Part shown: positions 1 to 5,275 of the stretch, one piece after another
Numbering within the stretch: position 1 is the stretch's first letter
Layout: each line of letters begins with the position of its first letter
Assembly: GCA_003232155.1 (NCBI GenBank)
Contig: QILY01000243.1
Location: 1-6,944 of the forward strand
Direction: 5' to 3'
From: Maribacter sp.
GTDB taxonomy: Bacteria; Bacteroidota; Bacteroidia; Flavobacteriales; Flavobacteriaceae
Length of the DNA stretch: 6,944 nucleotides
Made by a program: the position numbers and the translations under genes
The notes under the pieces: model-generated
Database searches by the model: none
Told to the model about the DNA's origin: nothing
What the model saw: only the letters and a program-made list of their open reading frames with translations

Positions 1-45
1 ATGATTTGGATTTATATGTTAATTCAACACTAAAACAACTCACTT

Positions 46-68
46 AAAAAACACCCTACCTGTTTTTT
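46..68. repeat. Perfect inverted repeat upstream of the sigma gene
   Basis: The arms AAAAAACA (46-53) and TGTTTTTT (61-68) are perfect reverse complements around the 7-base loop CCCTACC, and a further T-run follows (71-78). As RNA this could form an A:U-rich hairpin followed by U residues, so it may end transcription from a gene lying left of the window. As DNA it could be an operator or the upstream part of the sigma promoter, because it ends about 14 bases before the -7 element. The loop on the minus strand reads GGTAGGG, which resembles the AGTAGGG found before the anti-sigma gene. The repeat is seen directly; its role is inferred. Confidence 0.5.
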
Positions 69-90
69 AATTTTTTTTAAAATATCTTTG
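60..90 (+). promoter_or_regulatory. Bacteroidota-type promoter of the sigma factor gene
   Basis: TATCTTTG at 83-90 matches the Bacteroidota primary-sigma -7 consensus TAnnTTTG at every defined position. The -33 element (TTG or TTTG) is only partly present, as CTG at 60-62, about 20 bases upstream, which is the usual spacing. The last three bases of the -7 element (88-90) are the same TTG taken as the start codon of the sigma gene. Transcription would therefore begin inside the annotated gene unless another promoter lies upstream, and the in-frame TTG at 106 may then be the real start. Confidence 0.5.
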
Positions 91-618
91 GAAAAAACCA
101 CTCTATTGAAAGCCAAAAAAATCGACAACGTTTGTGAAGAGCAGACATACAATACTATTTTCAGAGCTAATTCTAAAACGGTTTTTAATTATATATATTA
201 TAAATTCGGTAATGAAGAAAAAGCGCATGATGCTGTGCAAGAAGCTTTTTTGAAACTTTGGGAAAACTGTGCTAAGGTTGCCCCTGAAAAAGCAAAATCG
301 TATGTATACACTATTGCCAATAATATGTATTTGAATGTAATTAAAGCAGAAAAAGTTCGATTGAAGTATGCCGACAAAAGCTTAAAAACCACAAATGAAT
401 CTCCTGAATTTTTGATGGAAGAAAATGAATTCAAAGAAAAATTAGATAAAGTGCTCAATAGTTTACCTGAAAACCAACGCACTACTTTTTTATTAAATCG
501 GATAGATGGGAAAAAATATGCTGATATTGCCGAACTTGAAAAAGTAAGTATCAAAGCCATAGAAAAACGGATGCATTTGGCATTAAAAACATTACGGGAA
601 CAAATAGATGGGATATAA
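88..618 (+). CDS. ECF-type RNA polymerase sigma factor (FecI-like)
   Basis: This 176-residue protein is a group IV (ECF) sigma factor that would direct RNA polymerase to promoters of the adjacent surface-signalling operon. Region 2 spans about residues 23-92, with the core-binding/-10 segment DAVQEAFLKLWEN at 49-61 and SYVYTIANNMYLNVIKAEK at 71-89. Region 4 spans about 114-170 and begins LNSLPENQR; its helix-turn-helix lies at roughly 141-168. There is no region 1 or 3, as expected for the class, and the length is normal. The start is uncertain. No ATG exists before residue 80; TTG at 88 gives MEKTTLLKAKK, but it lies inside a perfect -7 promoter element, and TTG at 106 is an alternative. No Shine-Dalgarno sequence is visible, which is common in this phylum. 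The following anti-sigma and TonB-receptor genes support a FecI-like role. The stop codon TAA (616-618) belongs to the first unit of a heptamer array. Confidence 0.92.
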   Translation: MEKTTLLKAKKIDNVCEEQTYNTIFRANSKTVFNYIYYKFGNEEKAHDAVQEAFLKLWENCAKVAPEKAKSYVYTIANNMYLNVIKAEKVRLKYADKSLKTTNESPEFLMEENEFKEKLDKVLNSLPENQRTTFLLNRIDGKKYADIAELEKVSIKAIEKRMHLALKTLREQIDGI

Positions 619-847
619 GTGAAAAATGATAAGTGATAAGTCGTAAGTGGTAAGTGGTAAGTGGGTAAGTGGTAAGTGAAAAATGATAAGTGGTATGTGG
701 TATGTGAAAAATGATAAGTGATAAGTCGTATGTGATATGTGGTATGTGAAAAATGATAAGTGGTAAGTGATAAGTGATAAGTGATAAGTGATAAGTGATA
801 AGTGATAAGTGGTAAGTGATAAGTGATAAGTGATAAGTGATAAGTGA
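616..847 (+). repeat. Heptanucleotide tandem repeat array, 33 units of TAAGTGA and variants
   Basis: This 232-bp tract consists of 33 seven-base units plus one extra G at 665. By hand count there are 15 TAAGTGA, 7 TAAGTGG, 4 AAAATGA, 3 TATGTGA, 2 TATGTGG and 2 TAAGTCG. The 3' part (764-847) is nearly uniform, with one TAAGTGG at 806 among TAAGTGA units. The 5' part is a mosaic of variants. The four-unit block at 616-643 recurs at 701-728 with one mismatch, showing duplication above the single-unit level. The first unit contains the stop codon of the sigma gene. Because 7 is not a multiple of 3, TAA recurs in every forward frame, so the tract cannot be translated on the plus strand. It fills most of the 319-base gap (619-937) between sigma and anti-sigma genes. 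Slipped-strand copy-number change is likely but not demonstrated. Confidence 0.97.
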
Positions 848-861
848 AATTATTTTTATAG

Positions 862-900
862 ACCCATAAGCTTTTTGAAACTTATTAAGTAGGGTTTTTA
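862..900 (+). terminator. Possible attenuator hairpin before the anti-sigma gene
   Basis: ATAAG (866-870) pairs with CTTAT (881-885). TTT (872-874) pairs with AAA (878-880) across a TTG loop, with C871 bulged. ACCC (862-865) can also pair with GGGT (892-895), leaving a six-base bulge on one side. TTTTTA follows from 895. The shape resembles a weak intrinsic terminator and would lower read-through from the sigma gene into the anti-sigma and receptor genes. The stem is A+T-rich and imperfect, so termination may be partial or absent. The same bases can be read as promoter elements instead: TTGAAAC at 875-881 and the AGTAGGGTTTTT stretch from 889. Confidence 0.3.
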
Positions 901-901
901 T
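884..901 (+). promoter_or_regulatory. AGTAGGGTTTTTA element, candidate cis-regulatory site for the anti-sigma/receptor genes
   Basis: The sequence AAGTAGGGTTTTTA lies about 40 bases before the anti-sigma ATG. It closely resembles the minus-strand reading of the sigma-gene leader (50-68), AGGTAGGGTGTTTTTT; the two share GTAGGGT followed by a T-run. A sequence shared by the two control regions of a sigma/anti-sigma pair could be recognised by the sigma factor or by a common regulator. There is no clear primary-sigma -7 box (TAnnTTTG) before the anti-sigma gene, which fits a non-standard promoter or read-through from upstream. Two instances are too few to define a motif. Confidence 0.25.
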
Positions 902-937
902 ATAACTGATTGTTATTAAGGTATAAAGCTAGAAATT

Positions 938-1852
938 ATGCAAGAAAATTACTTGGCAAAATGGCTAAACAATGAACTCTCTGAAGAGGAGCTCGCAGAA
1001 TTCAAAAATTCTGAAGAGTATACTTCTTATCAGCGAATCATTGCAATTTCAGACGGATTAAAGGGTCCTGATTTTGATATGGAAGAAACCTTAGTAGCCC
1101 TTAAAAATAAACGTACACTTCAAGAACCGAAGGTGATTCAATTGAACCCTTTCAAGAAGTTTATACGTGTTGCCGCTGCTGTTGTAATACTTATGGTAGG
1201 TTCTTATTTTTATTTAAATTCTTTAGATCAACAAACGTCTACCCAATATGCCGAGAGCAAGCAAGTGATTTTGCCCGATAATTCTGAAGTTGTGCTTAAT
1301 GCTGACTCTGAAATATCGTTCAGCGAACGCAAATGGGATAAAGATAGAAATGTAGCATTAGAAGGTGAGGCATTTTTTAAGGTAGCTAAAGGGAAGCGTT
1401 TTACTGTAGCTACTGATGCAGGTACAGTTGCTGTTTTGGGCACCCAATTTAATGTAGAAAATCGTGATGGCTTTTTTGAAGTGACTTGTTTTGAAGGCCT
1501 AGTAAGTGTTTCATATAACGGAAAAGAAACCAAATTACCAGCTGGAAGCTCGTTTTTGGCTATAAACGGAAAAGTTATTGCTACTGAAACTACATTGACT
1601 ACTAATGCACCTACATGGATCAATAAAGAAAGTTCTTTTAAAAGTATTCCGTTAAAGTATGTTTTTGACGAATTTCAAAGACAACACAATATAGAAGTTG
1701 AAATCAAAAATATTGATGCCAATCAATTATACACAGGTGCTTTTAGCAATACAAACCTTGATTTAGCGTTAAAAAGTATTAGCATGCCTTCACAAATAAA
1801 GTTTAAATTAGAGGGTGCTAAAGTGCTCTTCTATGTTGAAAATGCCCCTTAA
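938..1852 (+). CDS. FecR-family membrane anti-sigma factor with C-terminal DUF4974
   Basis: This 304-residue single-pass inner-membrane protein would bind the upstream sigma factor in the cytoplasm and receive the receptor's signal in the periplasm. The N-terminal 70 residues form a short acidic helical anti-sigma domain (YLAKWLNNELSEEELAEF, 5-22). A hydrophobic helix follows at about 75-93. The FecR domain spans about 103-212, with the family signatures LPDNSEVVLNADSEISF (112-128) and EGEAFFKVAKGKRFTV (142-157), then VLGTQFNV (166-173). The C-terminal DUF4974 domain covers about 230-302 (FKSIPLKYVFDEFQRQHNIEVE). Length and domain order are typical of Bacteroidota FecR proteins. The ATG at 938 places the conserved YLAKWL motif at the usual distance from the start. 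No strong ribosome-binding site is seen. The 3' end overlaps the receptor gene, so the two are almost certainly co-transcribed. Its expression relative to the sigma gene may depend on the heptamer array and hairpin between them. Confidence 0.95.
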   Translation: MQENYLAKWLNNELSEEELAEFKNSEEYTSYQRIIAISDGLKGPDFDMEETLVALKNKRTLQEPKVIQLNPFKKFIRVAAAVVILMVGSYFYLNSLDQQTSTQYAESKQVILPDNSEVVLNADSEISFSERKWDKDRNVALEGEAFFKVAKGKRFTVATDAGTVAVLGTQFNVENRDGFFEVTCFEGLVSVSYNGKETKLPAGSSFLAINGKVIATETTLTTNAPTWINKESSFKSIPLKYVFDEFQRQHNIEVEIKNIDANQLYTGAFSNTNLDLALKSISMPSQIKFKLEGAKVLFYVENAP

Positions 1853-4388
1853 ATATTTTTATTTTCTACTTGGTCTACTTTTCTTCTTAAGTACCACCAA
1901 TGCCAAAGCGCAAGAAAATATCCCTAACACATCCTTAATTACCTTCATACAGCAGCTTGAAAATACCTTTGCTGTAAAATTTTCGTATGTAGATGAGGAT
2001 ATTAGTGGTATTCAAATTACAGTACCCAAAACACAAATTTTGAAAGATATTTTAGCTGATTTACGAAAACAGACCAGCCTCAAAATCGAAAAACTGAACG
2101 AACGGTACTATACTTTTGCTAAAACTACTACTATAGATATTTGCGGTGTGGTGTTCGACAATTTTAAACAAAACACCATTGCTGGAACCACAGTTATGAT
2201 TCTAGGCACCGACATTGCCATAATTACCGATTTAGATGGTAGTTTCTCTTTGAACAATGTACCCCGTAATGCCAACATTCAAATACATCATGTAGGTTTT
2301 AAAACCCTTTTTATAAATGCTGAGAAACTGATTAGCAAAAATCAATGTAAAACTCTTTTACTTGCCCAGTTTTACCAAGCACTAGAAGAGGTAATTGTCT
2401 ATGATTTCTTAACTAAAGGACTTATAAAAAATACAGACGCAAGCATTGAACTAAATACCGATGCTTTTGGTATTCTTCCTGGTTTAACCGAACCCGATAT
2501 TTTACAAACAATTCAAGCCCTACCTGGTGTAGAAAGTATTGATGAAACCATATCTAACATTAATATACGTGGCGGTACTAACGATCAGAATCTTATTTTA
2601 TGGGATGGAATCAAAATGTATCAATCTGGACATTTTTTTGGTCTCATTTCTGCTTTTAATCCACATTTGACCGACAAGGTGACTTTAATTAAAAATGGAA
2701 GTAGTGCCCGATATGGTGATGGTGTAAGTGGTATAATTGATATGCGTACCAAAAATAAAATCACCAACACCTTTTTTGGAGGAGCCGGATTCAATCTTAT
2801 AAGTGGTGATTTATATGGTCAAGTACCGTTAAGCAATTCATTAGCATTTCAGTTCTCAGCTCGGCGTTCGTTGACGGATTTTTTAAATACGCCTACATTC
2901 ACACAATTTTTTAATCGTGTTTTTAGAGATGACCAAGTCACTGGAGGCGGTAATCAAATACGGGATATTCAACGTGATGATACTTTTTACTTTAATGATT
3001 TTACTGCAAAAGTCCTATACGACATCAATACAAATCAAAAAATACGCTTAAGTTTTATCAATACTAATAATATACTTGATTATTCAGAACGCTCAGCAGA
3101 TGGCGAGAGAGAAACTGAAAGTGAATTGGACCAAACCAATCTTTCTTTTGGTGGTAGTTTAGAAAGTAATTGGAGTAATAAATTTTCAACGTATTTAAAC
3201 GTATACTACAGTCGGTATAACTTAGATGCTCAAAACAAAGCGATAGACACCCAAGTTTTATTTCAAAATAATCTAGTTGAAGAAACATCGTTATTGTTTA
3301 AAACCAAATTTCAATTCAACGAAAACTTCAACTGGTTGAACGGATATCAATTGAGCGATACAGGAATTACCAATAAAACTGAGGTAACCCAACCCCCTTT
3401 CGTAAGAGACATCAAAGGTATTATAACTACGCAAGCTATTTTCTCTGAACTAAGTTATGAATCGCCCAATAAAAAACTATTTGCTAGAGGAGGTGTACGA
3501 GCAAATTATTATAACAACCGAAGAGATTTTAATGAATTGGTTATCGAGCCACGGTTAAATATCAACTATAAAATATCCGAAGGTCTAAATGCCATTGTTA
3601 TGGGGGAGTTTAAGAGTCAGGCTACCCATCAAATTATTGATTTGGAACAGAACTTTCTAGGCATTGAAAAACGACGATGGGTAGTAGCAAAAGAAACATT
3701 GAAAAATCTACCTATAGCAAAAAGCAAGCAAGGTTCTATAGGTCTTAATTATGAATGGAAAAACCTATATATAGGTCTTGAGGGGTTTTACAAACAAGTA
3801 AATGATATTAGTACGGCTACTCAAGGCTTTCAAAACCAAAATCAATTTAATGATGAACTAGGTAGGTATGATGTAAAGGGTATCGAATTTTTAATTAATA
3901 AAAAAACAACCGATTATAGTATTTGGGCGAGCTATACTTTCAATTCGAACAATTACACTTTTGATGCTATTACACCGCAAAGTTTTCCAAATAATTTTGA
4001 TATACGGCATACCGTGACCCTTGGGGGCATATACACCTATAACAATTTTAAAATAGGCTTTGGCCTGAATTACCGTTCTGGAAAACCTTTTACTGAACCA
4101 GATGCAGATACCCCTATCGACACTACTTTTTTCCCGAATAGAATAAATTACACTTCACCCAATAGCAGCCGATTACCTGACTATTTACGAGCAGATGCAT
4201 CTATTATCTACGATTTTAATTTAAGTTCGGGTATCAAAGCATCAGTTGGAGCATCTGTTTTAAACTTCACTAGTAAAAATAACATTTTGAACACCTATTT
4301 TAGGCTTAACAATGCTAATGAAATAGAAACTATTGAAAGTGTTTCTTTAGGTATAACTCCTAATTTCAGTTTTAGAGTTAAATTTTAG
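1833..4388 (+). CDS. TonB-dependent outer-membrane receptor/transducer with STN and carboxypeptidase-regulatory-like domains
   Basis: This FecA-like receptor of 851 residues would import an unidentified ligand across the outer membrane using TonB energy and report its presence to the anti-sigma factor. From the ATG at 1833, the signal peptide covers residues 1-26, with a hydrophobic core at 8-20 and likely cleavage AKA|QE. An STN signalling domain follows at about 30-97. A carboxypeptidase-regulatory-like beta-sandwich spans about 101-180 (IAGTTVMILGTDIAIITDLDG). EEVIVY at 185-190 is TonB-box-like. The plug spans about 205-308 and includes ALPGV, INIRGGTNDQNLILWDGI (243-260) and ARYGDGVSGIIDMRT (292-306). 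The beta-barrel runs to the terminal FSFRVKF. GTG at 1815 and ATG at 1842 are alternative starts; 1833 and 1842 both give a good signal peptide. The gene overlaps the anti-sigma gene by 20 bp, suggesting translational coupling. No SusD partner follows, so this is an FecA-type rather than SusC-type arrangement, and the substrate is unknown. Confidence 0.93.
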   Translation: MLKMPLKYFYFLLGLLFFLSTTNAKAQENIPNTSLITFIQQLENTFAVKFSYVDEDISGIQITVPKTQILKDILADLRKQTSLKIEKLNERYYTFAKTTTIDICGVVFDNFKQNTIAGTTVMILGTDIAIITDLDGSFSLNNVPRNANIQIHHVGFKTLFINAEKLISKNQCKTLLLAQFYQALEEVIVYDFLTKGLIKNTDASIELNTDAFGILPGLTEPDILQTIQALPGVESIDETISNINIRGGTNDQNLILWDGIKMYQSGHFFGLISAFNPHLTDKVTLIKNGSSARYGDGVSGIIDMRTKNKITNTFFGGAGFNLISGDLYGQVPLSNSLAFQFSARRSLTDFLNTPTFTQFFNRVFRDDQVTGGGNQIRDIQRDDTFYFNDFTAKVLYDINTNQKIRLSFINTNNILDYSERSADGERETESELDQTNLSFGGSLESNWSNKFSTYLNVYYSRYNLDAQNKAIDTQVLFQNNLVEETSLLFKTKFQFNENFNWLNGYQLSDTGITNKTEVTQPPFVRDIKGIITTQAIFSELSYESPNKKLFARGGVRANYYNNRRDFNELVIEPRLNINYKISEGLNAIVMGEFKSQATHQIIDLEQNFLGIEKRRWVVAKETLKNLPIAKSKQGSIGLNYEWKNLYIGLEGFYKQVNDISTATQGFQNQNQFNDELGRYDVKGIEFLINKKTTDYSIWASYTFNSNNYTFDAITPQSFPNNFDIRHTVTLGGIYTYNNFKIGFGLNYRSGKPFTEPDADTPIDTTFFPNRINYTSPNSSRLPDYLRADASIIYDFNLSSGIKASVGASVLNFTSKNNILNTYFRLNNANEIETIESVSLGITPNFSFRVKF

Positions 4389-5196
4389 ATACCTTAGAAA
4401 TGGGTGCTCGTTGAAAATCAAAATTTAGCATCCGTTGAATAATATGGTACAACTGTGGGTATTCATATAGAAATTCAACAGGAGTCTCTACATAGTTTTC
4501 TACTGCTACTGAAAAAAACTCTTGTAGATTGGTCAAACCATATTCCCTAAAATAAGGGGATTCTTTTAACTTTTCAACAAAGGCTTCTTGAAGAAAGAGT
4601 TCTTTTATCTTTTTTAAGCCAACTCTAAATTTTCTTGCTTCCCATGAAGTTTTCTTTATCATATCAAAACTCAGGGCATGGGCAAATTCGTGCATGGCCA
4701 GATTTCTATTATCATCAGCAATCTCAAAACCTTCCCATATTTTATCCGCAGATAGTATAACCGTTTTAAAACGCGGATTGTATTCTCCTAAATGATGCCT
4801 TTTATTAATTTTCGAATAGTATTGTGTGGGGTAAACGATTATTCGCAATAATGACCGCATCATTTTATAATCACGCATTCCTAATGTCATGAATACTATC
4901 GTTGCACTCAATATCAACTTCAAGTCCTTTTGCTTATGAACATCTCCATAGAATACAAACTTTTTTCTACATCTGAACCATACAATACGTTTGTTACATT
5001 TTTCTTTAAGTTGTTGCGGTAGTTTCGAGTATATCGGAAAATTGATAGTAATTAAATGCTGTTCTTGAGGAGATAAAGGCTTTAATCGTATAAACGGATT
5101 TATATGATATAAACCAATCGCATAATATATGATGTATAGCAAATACCCTACAAGATATAGCAATATTAGAATTCCAATATTTTCTACAGTAAACAT
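4378..5196 (-). CDS. Membrane-anchored zinc peptidase of the M90/MtfA family
   Basis: This 272-residue protein is recognised as a peptidase M90 (MtfA-like) zinc metallopeptidase. Residues 6-28 form one transmembrane helix, and the following 240 residues are soluble, probably cytoplasmic because the stretch after the helix is rich in Lys and Arg. The zinc-binding motif HEFAH lies at 169-173: H169 and H173 as ligands and E170 as catalytic base. The conserved downstream segment TNLQEFFSVAVENYVETP (222-239) supplies the third ligand, most likely E233 by spacing from the E. coli MtfA residues H149 and E212; E226 is less likely. The YP at 122-123 and the SADKIWEGF segment (149-157) also fit the family. 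In E. coli, MtfA interacts with the repressor Mlc and affects glucose-PTS control, but nothing here supports that role. The gene lies 79 bp downstream of argS on the same strand and overlaps the receptor gene by 11 bp tail-to-tail. Its function is otherwise unknown. Confidence 0.86.
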   Translation of the reverse strand: MFTVENIGILILLYLVGYLLYIIYYAIGLYHINPFIRLKPLSPQEQHLITINFPIYSKLPQQLKEKCNKRIVWFRCRKKFVFYGDVHKQKDLKLILSATIVFMTLGMRDYKMMRSLLRIIVYPTQYYSKINKRHHLGEYNPRFKTVILSADKIWEGFEIADDNRNLAMHEFAHALSFDMIKKTSWEARKFRVGLKKIKELFLQEAFVEKLKESPYFREYGLTNLQEFFSVAVENYVETPVEFLYEYPQLYHIIQRMLNFDFQRAPISKVSKI

Positions 5197-5216
5197 ATGG
5201 AGTTACAACTATATAA

Positions 5217-5248
5217 ATAATCTAAAATTGCCCTCTGTAACACTACAA
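5217..5248 (-). promoter_or_regulatory. Weak candidate promoter for the M90 peptidase gene
   Basis: On the minus strand, TTG (5248-5246) is followed after 21 bases by TAGATTAT (5224-5217), which matches TAnnTT of the Bacteroidota -7 element but lacks its final TG. The spacing is acceptable, and the ATG would lie about 20 bases downstream. The -33 triplet falls inside the argS hairpin. This is a low-confidence reading; read-through from argS is an equally good source of transcription. Confidence 0.2.
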
Positions 5249-5273
5249 GGTCAGAAAAAGACCTTGCAGGTTA
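5238..5273 (-). terminator. Hairpin directly after argS, possible terminator and interspersed-repeat element
   Basis: On the minus strand, TAACCTGCAAGGTC pairs with GACCTTGTAGTGTTA around the loop TTTTTCT. The inner 7 bp (5246-5252 with 5260-5266) are perfect. Next come one G:U wobble pair and two further pairs, then one bulged base and four terminal pairs. The stem begins two bases after the argS stop codon, so 3'-end formation or mRNA protection is likely. No U-tract follows immediately, so it is not a textbook intrinsic terminator. The arm AACCTGCAAGGT resembles hairpin repeats that I recall as dispersed in flavobacterial genomes; that recollection is unverified here. Confidence 0.6.
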
Positions 5274-5275
5274 AT

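Noticed and set aside
1..33. Ten-codon ATG reading frame at the left edge
   Set aside because: It could be the tail of an upstream gene or chance; ten codons in A+T-rich DNA with no recognisable sequence cannot be supported.
198..560. 120-codon minus-strand reading frame within the sigma gene
   Set aside because: It lies wholly antisense to a well-supported ECF sigma gene, has low-complexity Ser/Phe-rich composition, and shows no family signature.
695..721. Micro-ORFs starting at ATG in TATGTGG and AAAATGA units
   Set aside because: They are under ten codons, arise inevitably from the unit sequence, and lack ribosome-binding sites or any conservation evidence.
616..847. CRISPR-like or minisatellite-coded peptide in the array
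   Set aside because: Units are 7 bp with no spacers, so it is not a CRISPR. The minus strand (TCACTTA units) is free of stops and would read as a 7-residue repeat (SLITYHL), but no ATG lies in the array, and the nearest upstream ATG (at 867-865) reaches a stop after three codons.
876..910. RpoE-like -35/-10 promoter (TGAAACTT at 876-883) before the anti-sigma gene
   Set aside because: The -35-like match is only approximate, and no GTC or TCnAA-type -10 is found at 15-17 bases, so it is not listed as a promoter.
3730..3785. Short direct repeat TATAGGTCTT at two nearby sites in the receptor
   Set aside because: Both copies encode similar beta-strand residues (IGLNYEW, IGLEGFY) expected in successive barrel strands; no sign of a separate element.
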